Position numbers and translations under genes: made by a program. This document shows, one piece after another, positions 48,652 through 57,319 of a stretch of 64,000 nt of DNA (position 1 is its first letter; each line of letters starts with the position of its first letter). The notes under the pieces are model-generated. The model was not told the DNA's origin. It searched no databases and was given only the letters and a program-made list of their open reading frames with translations. This DNA is from Tenacibaculum sp. MAR_2010_89 (lineage in GTDB: Bacteria; Bacteroidota; Bacteroidia; Flavobacteriales; Flavobacteriaceae): positions 310,001-374,000 of the forward strand of contig NZ_FNUB01000005.1 of NCBI RefSeq assembly GCF_900105985.1, given 5' to 3'.

Positions 48652-49050
48652 ATGGAACTTATTCAAAACAACGCTACAGAAATTTTAATCTTACTTTTTT
48701 TAATTGTCACTTTTTTACAATCGGGTGTTGATAAAGTAACAGATTGGAATGGTAATTTATCTTTTATTAAAGATCACTTCAAAAATTCACCATTTAAAAA
48801 CATGGTACCATTATTATTAGGAATAATTTTAGTTATTGAAATTATTGCAGGAGCTTTTATGTTTGTAGGTATTTTTAATATTATAACTACAGGTTCAAAA
48901 GAATTAGCTTTATTAGGAGTTCAACTTTCTGCATTAACTTTAATATTTTTATTAATAGGTCAAAGACTTGCAAAAGATTATGCAGGAGCTATGACATTAG
49001 CTGTTTATTTTTTAATTACAGTTTTTGGCATGTTTTTATTAAATAAATAA
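48652..49050 (+). CDS. Four-helix membrane protein, DoxX-like
   Basis: A 132-residue protein with four hydrophobic helices (about 9-25, 46-70, 83-103 and 110-130). It contains QSGVDKVTDWNGNLSFIKDHF (about 21-41), the kind of opening seen in DoxX-like proteins, and RLAKDYAGAM near the last helix. Redox or terminal-oxidase links known for DoxX are not shown here. TATATTTG (48630-48637) is a plausible -7 box. Confidence 0.75.
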   Translation: MELIQNNATEILILLFLIVTFLQSGVDKVTDWNGNLSFIKDHFKNSPFKNMVPLLLGIILVIEIIAGAFMFVGIFNIITTGSKELALLGVQLSALTLIFLLIGQRLAKDYAGAMTLAVYFLITVFGMFLLNK

Positions 49051-49089
49051 TTCTTATATTATATAGTGTTATTATATATTTTAATTATT

Positions 49090-49127
49090 AAAAAACCTCT
49101 TAAAAACATAGTTTTAAGAGGTTTTTT
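49090..49127. terminator. Bidirectional terminator
   Basis: The stem AACCTCTTAAAA with its complement, plus flanking A/T runs, lies between the convergent DoxX-like and methyltransferase genes. Confidence 0.85.
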
Positions 49128-49189
49128 ATTTTTAATAAGGTATTTGTATATGTTTTTTAATTAAATACAAATAAGTGTATTTAAAATGA

Positions 49190-50050
49190 TTATTTAGTGT
49201 TTTTTATTAAATAAATTAAAGAAGAATACTCTAAATTTCTTTTTGCTTTAAAATTTGACTTCATACCAATATAAAAAGCATTTATATAATTCATTTTTCC
49301 TTTTTTATATTTTTCACTCAACAATGATACATAATAAGAATCAAACTTCATAGGAAGTATTTTTATTACATCCATTTTAATTTCATTAAAAATTTTATTT
49401 ATAGATGTTTTTGAAAAATGCCACACATGTCTTGGTACATCGTAAGCTGCCCAAAATTCTTTATAATAATTAGCATCAAAACTTTTATAGTTAGGAACAG
49501 CTATTATTAATACTCCATTCGGCTTTAGTAATTTTTTAATATTATTTGTATATTCTTTTAAATTTGGAATATGCTCAAGTACATGCCAAAGTGTTATAAC
49601 ATCAAACTTTTTATCATATACTAGTTCTAAATTATCTACTAAATTTATTTTTTTTTGTTTAGCTATTTTTCTTGCATCTACTGAAGGTTCAATTCCAAAT
49701 ACTGACCAGTTTCCTTCTTTACAAGTTTTTAAAAAGTCGCCTGTACCAGCACCAATATCAAGTATTGTTTTACTATCAGTTTTTAATGAATTTATTAATT
49801 TTAATTTTTTATTTAATGTGTAAGATTTTACTAATTGGTATGTTTTTTCAAATATATTTTTTGAACCATCAGTATGTGAAATGTAATCTTCACTTTTATA
49901 ATATTTATCTAAATTACTTGGTAGAGGAGAGGTTACTAACATGTCGTATTCTTTATTATGCATAACCTCATAACTTTCATTTGAAACAGTATAATCTATA
50001 CAATTTAGATATGGATGAAGATTTTTATAAAATTCTTTTTCTTTGCTCAT
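49190..50050 (-). CDS. Class I SAM-dependent methyltransferase
   Basis: A 286-residue protein. It has an N-terminal segment with DYTVSNESYEVMHNKEYDMLVTSP (zinc-ribbon-less version of the sugar/lipid methyltransferase leader), then SAM motif I ILDIGAGTGDFLKTCKE (about 92-108), motif II FDVITLWHVLEHIPNL (about 139-154) and LKPNGVLIIAVPNYKS (about 170). It belongs to the Methyltransf_23 type found with cell-surface polysaccharide and lipid modification. The substrate is unknown. The region upstream of it is the parS-like array. Confidence 0.88.
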   Translation of the reverse strand: MSKEKEFYKNLHPYLNCIDYTVSNESYEVMHNKEYDMLVTSPLPSNLDKYYKSEDYISHTDGSKNIFEKTYQLVKSYTLNKKLKLINSLKTDSKTILDIGAGTGDFLKTCKEGNWSVFGIEPSVDARKIAKQKKINLVDNLELVYDKKFDVITLWHVLEHIPNLKEYTNNIKKLLKPNGVLIIAVPNYKSFDANYYKEFWAAYDVPRHVWHFSKTSINKIFNEIKMDVIKILPMKFDSYYVSLLSEKYKKGKMNYINAFYIGMKSNFKAKRNLEYSSLIYLIKNTK

Positions 50051-50067
50051 TATTATATATTTTATAA

Positions 50068-50083
50068 TGTTCCACGGGGAACA
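50068..50083. promoter_or_regulatory. parS-like site 1
   Basis: TGTTCCACGGGGAACA is a near-palindrome. It differs from TGTTnCACGTGnAACA at one central position and lies 17 nt upstream of the methyltransferase start. Confidence 0.5.
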
Positions 50084-50108
50084 ATAATTTTCCTAGGACA
50101 ATATTACA

Positions 50109-50153
50109 TAAAAAAATAAAGATGTTCCACATGGAACATCTTTATTTTTTTAA
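50109..50153. terminator. Long hairpin containing parS-like site 2
   Basis: AATAAAGATGTTCC and its exact complement flank ACAT, with A and T runs outside, giving a terminator-shaped hairpin. The 16-mer TGTTCCACATGGAACA (50123-50138) is also parS-like, so the element may act as DNA site, terminator or both. Confidence 0.5.
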
Positions 50154-50341
50154 TTATTTTTAATAGACTACTTATAAAATTTGAAAGTTTTTTTAATGTA
50201 TTTGTGTTAATAAGCTATTTTTAAATATAAAGTAAATGATTATTTATACATATGTTATCTATCGTTTTTCATATTAACTAATAATTGATCAAATTCTGTT
50301 TAAATAGTATAAATATAGTAGGAGTGTTTTTAACTTTCATA

Positions 50342-50357
50342 TGGAACATATGAAACA
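50342..50357 (+). promoter_or_regulatory. parS-like site 3 (degenerate)
   Basis: TGGAACATATGAAACA keeps the right half but has lost the left half. It ends the first, diverged repeat unit. Confidence 0.3.
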
Positions 50358-50446
50358 TTTTATTATCTATTGATTTTATATTAATTAATAATAGTCTAGT
50401 TTCTGTTTAGTAGTATAAATATAGTAGGAGCTCTTTAAATTATTTA

Positions 50447-50462
50447 TGTTCTACAAGAAACA
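50447..50462 (+). promoter_or_regulatory. parS-like site 4
   Basis: TGTTCTACAAGAAACA retains both outer halves, with changes in the centre. Confidence 0.4.
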
Positions 50463-50552
50463 TTTCATTATCTATTGATTTTTATATTAATTTATAATTG
50501 ATTAGTTTCAGTTTAGTAGTATAAATAGAGTAGGAGTTCTTTAAATTATTTA

Positions 50553-50568
50553 TGTTCCACATGAAACA
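50553..50568 (+). promoter_or_regulatory. parS-like site 5
   Basis: TGTTCCACATGAAACA has one substitution from the classic TGTTnCACGTGAAACA and is 106 bp from site 4. Confidence 0.6.
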
Positions 50569-50657
50569 TTTTATTATCTATTGATTTTATATTAATTAAT
50601 AATTGTCTAGTTTCAGTTTAGTAGTATAAATAGAGTAGGAGTTCTTTAAATTATTTA

Positions 50658-50673
50658 TGTTCCACATGAAGCA
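50658..50673 (+). promoter_or_regulatory. parS-like site 6
   Basis: TGTTCCACATGAAGCA has two substitutions from the classic site and is 105 bp from site 5. Confidence 0.5.
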
Positions 50674-50763
50674 TTACATTATGTTTTGGTTTTAGTATTT
50701 ATTAATAATAGTCTAGTTTTTGTTTAATAGTATAAATAGTGTAGTGGTTCTTTAAATTATTTA

Positions 50764-50779
50764 TGTTCCACATGAAACA
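50764..50779 (+). promoter_or_regulatory. parS-like site 7
   Basis: TGTTCCACATGAAACA, identical to site 5 and 106 bp from site 6. Confidence 0.6.
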
Positions 50780-51018
50780 TTTTATTATCTGTTTATTTTA
50801 TATTAATTAATAATAGTCTAGTTTCAGTTTAGTAGTATAGATAGAGTAGGAGTTTTTTTAATTGTTACGTTCTTTGTTTAATATTTTATCACTTATTAAT
50901 TTTTATTATTAATAATTTAGTTAATTTTTTTAATAGAGTAGAAGTGTGGTTATAATTACGGTTTGTATTATTGTTTTTTTTTGATGAGTAATTATATATT
51001 ATTTCTAAATAATAATTA

Positions 51019-51034
51019 TGTTCCACATGAAACA
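51019..51034 (+). promoter_or_regulatory. parS-like site 8
   Basis: TGTTCCACATGAAACA, identical to sites 5 and 7. It is 255 bp beyond site 7, after eroded repeat sequence, so the motif has outlived its repeat context. Confidence 0.6.
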
Positions 51035-51145
51035 TATGTTGTTTTATTCTTCCTAGTTAGAAATTATTAGTTATCATTATAAGGTTAAATATAAATTATT
51101 AATTGTTTTTTCTACTATTTTTATCTATTTGTTTATGTTATAAAT

Positions 51146-51179
51146 AAAAAAGGACGATTCATTTGAATCGTCCTTTTTT
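51146..51179. terminator. Terminator after mnmG
   Basis: Perfect 15-bp arms with core AGGACGATTC/GAATCGTCCT flank an ATTT loop, with a T run on each strand. Confidence 0.9.
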
Positions 51180-51198
51180 ATAAATGTTTTAAATATAA

Positions 51199-53076
51199 TT
51201 ATCGTCCCATGTATACAAGTAATACCGATATATCACTAGGTGAAACACCACTTATTCTACTTGCTTGTGATATTGAAGTAGGTTGTATTTTTGATAGTTT
51301 TTCTCTAGCTTCATATGAAAGTGATTTTACTTTACTATAATTAAAGTTAGAAGGTATAGGAACGTTCTCTAATCTATTTAATTTATCTGCATTGTTTTTT
51401 TCTTTCTCTATATATCCAGAATATTTTAAATCTATTTCTACTTGTTCTATTATTTCATTATCTATATTATTTTCATTAATAAAAGATGCTAACTTTGTTA
51501 CCTTTTTTAGATCGTTGAAATTTAATTGTGGGCGTGAAGCTATCTTATATAACTTCATTGTTTGATTTACTATAGCTAGTTTCTTGCTTTCTAAAATAGG
51601 ATTGATTTCTTCTTTAGTAACACTTAGATTTTTGATAAAGTTAACTGTAAGCTCCGTTTTTTTCTTCTTATCTAATACTCTTTCAAATCTTTCTTTAGAG
51701 GCTAACCCCAATCGGTATGCTTTTTCTGTTAATCTTAAATCTGCATTATCTTGTCTTAATAGAGTTCTATATTCAGCTCTAGAAGTAAACATTCTATATG
51801 GTTCTTCAGTTCCCTTTGTTATTAAGTCATCTATTAAAACGCCAATGTAAGCTTCGTTTCTTTTAAGGATGAAAGCTTCTTTATTTTGTGTCTTAAGGGC
51901 AGCATTAACACCAGCCATTAAACCTTGTGCTGCTGCTTCTTCATAACCTGTAGTTCCATTTATTTGACCAGCAAAAAATAGATTTTCAATTAATTTTGTT
52001 TCTAAATTATGTTTTAACTGAGTTGGTGGGAAGTAATCATATTCTATTGCATAGCCATATCTGAAAAATTTTACATTTTCAAAACCTTCAATTGATCGTA
52101 TAGCTTTGTCTTGAATATCTTCAGGTAAGGAAGTAGAAAAACCATTTACATATACTTCTACAGTATTCCATCCTTCTGGTTCTACAAATATCTGATGTCT
52201 ATCTTTTTCTGCAAAACGATTTATTTTATCTTCAACAGAAGGGCAATACCTTGGGCCTGTAGATTTAATTCTTCCATTAAACATTGGAGACCTTTCAAAA
52301 CCTTCTTTTAATAATTCATGCACTTTAGGATTAGTATATGTTAGGTAACAAGAACGTTGTTTTTGTAAAGGTTTACTTGTTTTTAAGTAAGAAAATTTTT
52401 CGGTTATTTCATCACCAGGCTGCTCTGTCATTTTAGAATAATCTAATGATCTACCATCTACTCGTGGAGGAGTACCTGTTTTCATTCTTCCAGATTCAAA
52501 GCCTTTTGCTACTAAATCTTCAGTTATACCAGTTGAAGCTCCTTCACCAGCTCTTCCACCACCAAAAGTTTTTTCTCCAATATGGATTAAACCATTTAAA
52601 AATGTACCAGCTGTTACAATTACTGTTTTAGCTTTTATTTGTAAACCTAAGGCAGTTTTTACACCTACAATAGTATTATTTTTAAATATTAAACCATTTA
52701 CAGAATCTTGATAAAAGTCTAAATTATCAGTTTGTTCAAGCATGTTTCTCCAACACTCAGCAAATTGCATTCTGTCTGATTGTGCTCTAGGACTCCACAT
52801 AGCAGGTCCTTTTGATTTATTAAGCATCTTAAATTGAATAGCTGTTTTGTCAGTTACTATTGCACTATATCCACCTAAAGCATCAATTTCACGAACAATT
52901 TGACCTTTAGCTATTCCACCCATAGCTGGGTTACAACTCATTTGAGCTATGTTCTGAAGGTTCATTGTAATTAACAAAGTATGTGCACCCATATTTGCAC
53001 TAGATGCAGCTGCTTCACTTCCTGCATGACCACCACCTACTACAATAACATCGTATGTTGTACTAAATAAACTCAT
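51199..53076 (-). CDS. mnmG: tRNA uridine 5-carboxymethylaminomethyl modification enzyme MnmG (GidA)
   Basis: An FAD-dependent enzyme that with MnmE modifies wobble uridine 34 of tRNAs. The 625 residues have the normal length. The FAD loop is VVGGGHAGSEAAASSANMG (about 12-30), with CNPAMGGIAKGQIVREIDALGG (about 48), TGTPPRVDGRSLDY and the C-terminal MnmE/tRNA-binding helical domain. mnmE is not in this window. In many bacteria mnmG lies close to the replication origin, which matters for the flanking parS-like sites on both sides. Confidence 0.98.
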   Translation of the reverse strand: MSLFSTTYDVIVVGGGHAGSEAAASSANMGAHTLLITMNLQNIAQMSCNPAMGGIAKGQIVREIDALGGYSAIVTDKTAIQFKMLNKSKGPAMWSPRAQSDRMQFAECWRNMLEQTDNLDFYQDSVNGLIFKNNTIVGVKTALGLQIKAKTVIVTAGTFLNGLIHIGEKTFGGGRAGEGASTGITEDLVAKGFESGRMKTGTPPRVDGRSLDYSKMTEQPGDEITEKFSYLKTSKPLQKQRSCYLTYTNPKVHELLKEGFERSPMFNGRIKSTGPRYCPSVEDKINRFAEKDRHQIFVEPEGWNTVEVYVNGFSTSLPEDIQDKAIRSIEGFENVKFFRYGYAIEYDYFPPTQLKHNLETKLIENLFFAGQINGTTGYEEAAAQGLMAGVNAALKTQNKEAFILKRNEAYIGVLIDDLITKGTEEPYRMFTSRAEYRTLLRQDNADLRLTEKAYRLGLASKERFERVLDKKKKTELTVNFIKNLSVTKEEINPILESKKLAIVNQTMKLYKIASRPQLNFNDLKKVTKLASFINENNIDNEIIEQVEIDLKYSGYIEKEKNNADKLNRLENVPIPSNFNYSKVKSLSYEAREKLSKIQPTSISQASRISGVSPSDISVLLVYMGR

Positions 53077-53087
53077 ATTTTATATTC

Positions 53088-53103
53088 AGTTCCACGTGGA
53101 ACT
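53088..53103. promoter_or_regulatory. Perfect parS-like palindrome between mnmG and ybeY
   Basis: AGTTCCACGTGGAACT is a perfect 16-bp palindrome. Its core matches the ParB consensus GTTnCACGTGnAAC exactly. It fills the 31-bp gap between ybeY and mnmG. Confidence 0.7.
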
Positions 53104-53107
53104 CGTT

Positions 53108-53524
53108 TTATTTTTTATTAAAAATTGTTAGGTATTCATTTTCTTTTTGACGCATTTTTTCTTTTTCATCATCAGTTTTATCTTTTAATCCTACGTAATG
53201 TAAAACACCATGAATAATAACTCTGTGTAGTTCATCTTGAAAAGAAGTAGCATATTTGTTTGAGTTTTCTTCTACTCTTTCGATTGATATGAAAATATCA
53301 CCATTAATTTCTTTACCCAGTGTGTAGTCAAAACTTATAATGTCTGTGAATGTATCATGTTGTAGAAACTCAATATTTATTTTATGTAAATATTCATCAT
53401 TACAAAAAATATAATTGATTTCACCTAGTTCAAAACCTTCTTTTTCTATACATTCATTTATCCAACTATTAGTTTTAGTTTCATCTAATAATTTGAAATC
53501 AGTTTCGTAATTAAATTGTATCAT
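53108..53524 (-). CDS. ybeY: Endoribonuclease/rRNA maturation factor YbeY
   Basis: A 138-residue metal-dependent RNase needed for 16S rRNA 3' processing and ribosome quality control. The fold is visible from INYIFCNDEYLHKINIEFLQHDTFTDIISFDY (about 37-68) and the metal motif HGVLHYVGLKD (about 110-120). The usual motif is HGxLHxxGxDH; here the third His is replaced by Asp after Lys (G-L-K-D). The position within mnmG-ybeY-DUF4175 is typical for flavobacteria. Confidence 0.94.
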   Translation of the reverse strand: MIQFNYETDFKLLDETKTNSWINECIEKEGFELGEINYIFCNDEYLHKINIEFLQHDTFTDIISFDYTLGKEINGDIFISIERVEENSNKYATSFQDELHRVIIHGVLHYVGLKDKTDDEKEKMRQKENEYLTIFNKK

Positions 53525-53583
53525 TCTTTTGAATTATCGAAAGGCATATTTATTTTTAAGTAAAAACATGTTATGTAAACAGT

Positions 53584-56500
53584 TTAAATTTGCTTTTCTG
53601 TAGTTGTAAAATATTTTTTAACTTTTGTTTTGTAGTTCTGGCGCAAAGGTAGTGATTGTCTGTTTAAAATTTCTGTTTGATTGTAAAAGAGCTTTTTAAA
53701 TTTAAGTTCTTTTTTGTTGGCGTTTATATAATCTTTCAAATTGGTATTTGCCTTTCTTTCTTTCTTTTTACCCTGTTCTAAAGCTGCTTTATCTAACTTT
53801 AAAAGTTCATAGTTTAATTGTTTCATTTTATTAAGACTTTCTTGTGTAAAACCCTTTTCTAATATTTGATTTTCTAACTCTTCCATTTGTTTTAAAGCTT
53901 TTTTACCACTTCCATTTCCATCCTTACCGTTTTTTATAGCATTTTCTAATTGTTGCCTTAATTTTGATTGCTCTTTATATATTTGATATAGTTCTCCATT
54001 CATTTCTTCCCCTTGCTTGTTTCCTTTTCCTTTTTGTCCCTGTTTTTCTCCTTTTTTATTTCCTTTTCCATCTTTTGGTTTTCCCTGAGAACTTTTCTTC
54101 ATTCCATCTTTCATCTTTTTCATTAATTCTCCTTGCTTTTTTATGATGTCAGGTAAACTAAATGATTTTCCCTTTCCTTTTCCTTTACCTTGTCCTTGCT
54201 TTGGATTTTTCATTGAATCTAAGGTATTACTTAACATGTCAGCTAACGTATTAGCAGAAGTCATTACGTATTGCTGATTAGATATTCCATTTCTAAAATT
54301 ATTGTCAGCAAAATTTTCTAATGATTGGTCCATGTTGTAATGTGCATTGGCAAGTTCTTCTTGAATTTTTGTGCTAATTGTTGGTACACGTATTGACAGT
54401 GTAAATAAACTATCATCTATATGTTCGAAGTATGTTTTTAATTGATGTTGCTTTTTTAAATTTGAACCAAAATTTGGATGTGATGATGATGTATTTGAAA
54501 AAGTATTCATTAATTCTTCCTGATTAAATGAAAAAGTAATTAAGTTTTCTAATACTTGTCGAAGGCCTTCCATGTTTTCTTCTTGCATTTCTGCACTCAT
54601 TGCTTGCATAGATTCTTGCATTTTTTGACTCATTTTTTTCATTTTTTCTGATGCCTTCTTTTGACTTTTTTTTGCATCAGACCCCTTATTTTCTTTTAGT
54701 TTTTCTAATGATTTGTTAAGTTCTTTTTGTGTTTCATCCTTTAGTTTGTCCATTTCTGGAATATCCATTGGTTGCTTTAATTTCTCATTTTCTTTTTTTA
54801 ATTGATTAAGGTCTTTTTTTATTTTATCAAATTCTTTATTTAATTTTTTCTGAGTTTCTTTAGCTTGATCTTTGTTTTGTACTTGATCTTCTTTTTTCGA
54901 TTCTTCTTCTTCTTTTTTAGATAAGTCATCAAGTTTATTAGCGATTTGATTCATTTTTTGCTCAACATAATAACGTTTTGTCATTTCTAAAATACGTTCA
55001 AGACTTCTTTCTTCTTGTTTGTTTTGTTCAGATAATTCCTTAGCCTTTTTAACAAGTTCTTCTTTATTTAGTTTTTCAGCTAATTTTTTCAGTTCATCTA
55101 ATAGCTTTTGTTGTTTATCAAGCTTTTTCAGTTCTTCTATACGTTTCTTTAAATCTTCTTTTTTCTTGTTTAAATCTTCGTTTTTTTCATTCTTTTCCGT
55201 GAAGTTTTCTTGTATTTTATCGGTTTGACGTTGCATCATTTGTTTATATTGTTCTTGACGCTTAATTAAACTTTTAATGTTTTTTTGATCACTCCAGCTC
55301 AGGTTTTTTCTGTTTTGTAAATCAAATTGAATTTTTTCAAGATCTTTTTTACTGTTTTGTTGTTTTTGTAAAGACTTTTCTAATTTATCTATATAGTTCT
55401 TTTGTTCTTCTAGAAGTTCATCATCAATTTCATTTTTTGATTTTTGACGGTAATAAAATTTTCTACTTATACTTTTTTTACTACCATTAACTTTATCATT
55501 ATCATATACTTGAAAAAAAACTTCGTAATTAACTCCTTTTTTTAATTTTATTCCTTTTGGAAACTCATAATAAAAGCTTTGTATTGCTTTATTATTTATT
55601 TTAATTAATTGATAATCAGTGTTTTGTTTATTTTTTTCTTCTTTATATACAATTTCAAGTTTTGTGAAACCATAGTCATCAGAAATTTGACCAATAAATT
55701 GCGCATCACCTCTTTTTAGGCTGTCTATATTAGATTGTACGGTGATATTAGGTAACTCATCTTTTATAACATTAATAGAAAATTGTAATTGTTCATACCC
55801 TTTTAAATTTTTATTTGAAGTTGAAATTATATAATTGGTATTATTTAAAATTTGTTTTTTATAATTAAAACTGTCTTCGCTAATTTTATTAAAAAAATAT
55901 TTTTTATGATCATTAATAAATGCAACACTATCAGTTTCAGATGTTTTAATAGCCCAAGTAATGAATGTTCCTTGTGGAACATTTATGTTTCCAGAATTAG
56001 CAATAATTTCTTTTTTCTTTTTAGTATAATTTGGATAATTCAATTCAAGTGAAATGTTTTGAATAGAAGGAGTTTTTATAACATTTATTTGATAATCATT
56101 TGAAGAAACATTATTTGCTTTTACATAAAAAGATATTGGTTTTTGTACTTCACTAAAAGTATAGGAGAACAATCCGTTACCATTATTTTGTAAAAAATAT
56201 TGTTGATTGTTAAAATAAATTTTAGCTTCTTCAGGAATTATTTCTCCTTTTGCTTCTATATAAATTGTTATTGATTTACCCTTTATAACATTTAGCATAT
56301 TATTAGTTAAGGAAAATAAAAAAGGAGCTGGTGGAGCATATGCTGTTTTATAATCTATTACACGATTTAAACTTTGACTAAGCTTAGTATTTACGCCTGT
56401 TATTAAGGTTAAAAACCAAATTAAAACAGGAATTAATCCATATTTTGCGTATTTCAAATTTGATTTAAAACTTACAGCTTTTGTAAAGGGAATTGGTTGT

Positions 56501-56904
56501 AATTCTTTTGATTTTTGTTCTATGCTGGCTACTAAAAGATCGGACTGATCTGTATTATCTTTAAGTTGTAATACATTTAATAATTTGTCTTTAACTTCAG
56601 GAAAGTGATCACCTATTATTTTTGAAGCATCTTTAATAGAAATACCTTTTTGAAGACCAACCAGTTTAAAAATAGGAAAGCAAATAAAACGAAAGAATAG
56701 CAGTAGTTCTACTAATATAAACAACCAAAATAATAAGGTTCTAGCTGTTGGTTTTAACCATAAAAAATATTCAATAAATAAAGTAAAAAAAAGATATATT
56801 AATCCTAATGAAAAAAATAATATTCCTCCTTTTATTAATTCATTTGTATAGTATTTTTTACTAAACTGTTGTAGTTTTTGTTCTATTGAATTGAACACTT
56901 CCAT
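53584..56904 (-). CDS. DUF4175 family membrane protein
   Basis: A 1106-residue protein. Two N-terminal helices (about 25-47 and 57-75) and a third near 155-170 precede an extracytoplasmic beta-rich region (about 190-480). Very long charged coiled coils follow (about 490-760; runs of E, K, Q, L), with a Gly/Lys-rich low-complexity stretch (QGQGKGKGKGK, about 905) and QGKPKDGKGNKKGEKQGQKG (about 945). Homologues stand beside ybeY and mnmG in Bacteroidota. No activity is known. It may be an envelope scaffold; that is inference. It carries a parS-resembling 16-mer at 55966-55981, probably by chance. Confidence 0.85.
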   Translation of the reverse strand: MEVFNSIEQKLQQFSKKYYTNELIKGGILFFSLGLIYLFFTLFIEYFLWLKPTARTLLFWLFILVELLLFFRFICFPIFKLVGLQKGISIKDASKIIGDHFPEVKDKLLNVLQLKDNTDQSDLLVASIEQKSKELQPIPFTKAVSFKSNLKYAKYGLIPVLIWFLTLITGVNTKLSQSLNRVIDYKTAYAPPAPFLFSLTNNMLNVIKGKSITIYIEAKGEIIPEEAKIYFNNQQYFLQNNGNGLFSYTFSEVQKPISFYVKANNVSSNDYQINVIKTPSIQNISLELNYPNYTKKKKEIIANSGNINVPQGTFITWAIKTSETDSVAFINDHKKYFFNKISEDSFNYKKQILNNTNYIISTSNKNLKGYEQLQFSINVIKDELPNITVQSNIDSLKRGDAQFIGQISDDYGFTKLEIVYKEEKNKQNTDYQLIKINNKAIQSFYYEFPKGIKLKKGVNYEVFFQVYDNDKVNGSKKSISRKFYYRQKSKNEIDDELLEEQKNYIDKLEKSLQKQQNSKKDLEKIQFDLQNRKNLSWSDQKNIKSLIKRQEQYKQMMQRQTDKIQENFTEKNEKNEDLNKKKEDLKKRIEELKKLDKQQKLLDELKKLAEKLNKEELVKKAKELSEQNKQEERSLERILEMTKRYYVEQKMNQIANKLDDLSKKEEEESKKEDQVQNKDQAKETQKKLNKEFDKIKKDLNQLKKENEKLKQPMDIPEMDKLKDETQKELNKSLEKLKENKGSDAKKSQKKASEKMKKMSQKMQESMQAMSAEMQEENMEGLRQVLENLITFSFNQEELMNTFSNTSSSHPNFGSNLKKQHQLKTYFEHIDDSLFTLSIRVPTISTKIQEELANAHYNMDQSLENFADNNFRNGISNQQYVMTSANTLADMLSNTLDSMKNPKQGQGKGKGKGKSFSLPDIIKKQGELMKKMKDGMKKSSQGKPKDGKGNKKGEKQGQKGKGNKQGEEMNGELYQIYKEQSKLRQQLENAIKNGKDGNGSGKKALKQMEELENQILEKGFTQESLNKMKQLNYELLKLDKAALEQGKKKERKANTNLKDYINANKKELKFKKLFYNQTEILNRQSLPLRQNYKTKVKKYFTTTEKQI

Positions 56905-56930
56905 AAAAGTAACTTCTTAAAATTAGTGTG

Positions 56931-57122
56931 CTATATGATATAGCTCTTTTTGTGTTTTATTTTTCTTTTGTGTTTTTCACTTCTACATAAAAAACAACTA
57001 CATGGTTTGCCATGAGATCTGTATGCATACAAATTCTCATATTCAACCTCATTTATTCCTAAAATCTTAAGTCTTTTCTTGTACTTAAGCATCTTTATTC
57101 TAAATCTTTCTCTTTTATTCAT
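56931..57122 (-). CDS. Small basic CxCxxC protein
   Basis: A 63-residue, very basic protein (MNKRERFRIKMLKYKKRLK) with a Cys cluster GKPCSCFLCRSEKHKRK (about 39-55), likely one zinc knuckle. Similar small proteins with the YxxRSHGKPCSC wording recur in Bacteroidota and have no assigned function. Charge and size suggest RNA or ribosome contact, as inference. It lies 26 nt upstream of the DUF4175 gene on the same strand. Confidence 0.75.
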   Translation of the reverse strand: MNKRERFRIKMLKYKKRLKILGINEVEYENLYAYRSHGKPCSCFLCRSEKHKRKIKHKKSYII

Positions 57123-57319
57123 TTTTTATAACTTATAAAAATACTACTTTTATAATAAAATATTTGAAGTGTTTTTTGTAAGAAAAACCAAAAGTAAACC
57201 ACTAAACCTTATAATTAATAACTTTTTGAGTTGTATAGAACTTTAAAATAGTATTACTAATTTTATATTTATAGTGAATAACAGAATAAGTGTTATTAAT
57301 TTCAAATAAAAACAAAGAC

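Larger units (their letters stand above)
50250..51034. repeat. 105-106 bp tandem repeat array carrying parS-like motifs
   Basis: Four well-kept units (about 50358-50462, 50463-50568, 50569-50673, 50674-50779), with a diverged unit before and one or two eroded units after. Each unit runs TTTTATTATCTATTGATTTT, TTAATTAATAATAGTCTAG, TTTAGTAGTATAAATAGAG, TAGGAGTTCTTTAAATTATT and ends in a TGTTCCACATGAAACA-type 16-mer. No open frame, tRNA or rRNA signal is present. The whole unit is conserved, not only the motif, so it arose by tandem duplication. It lies between a methyltransferase gene and mnmG. Confidence 0.85.

Noticed and set aside
50250..51034. CRISPR array
   Set aside because: Units are 105-106 bp and conserved over their whole length; there are no unique spacers, and no cas genes are nearby.
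55019..55228. Ser/Phe-rich open frame opposite DUF4175
   Set aside because: It is an antisense shadow of Lys/Glu-rich coiled-coil codons.
55966..55981. Further parS-like site inside the DUF4175 gene
   Set aside because: TGTTCCTTGTGGAACA has two central changes and lies in coding sequence; probably chance.
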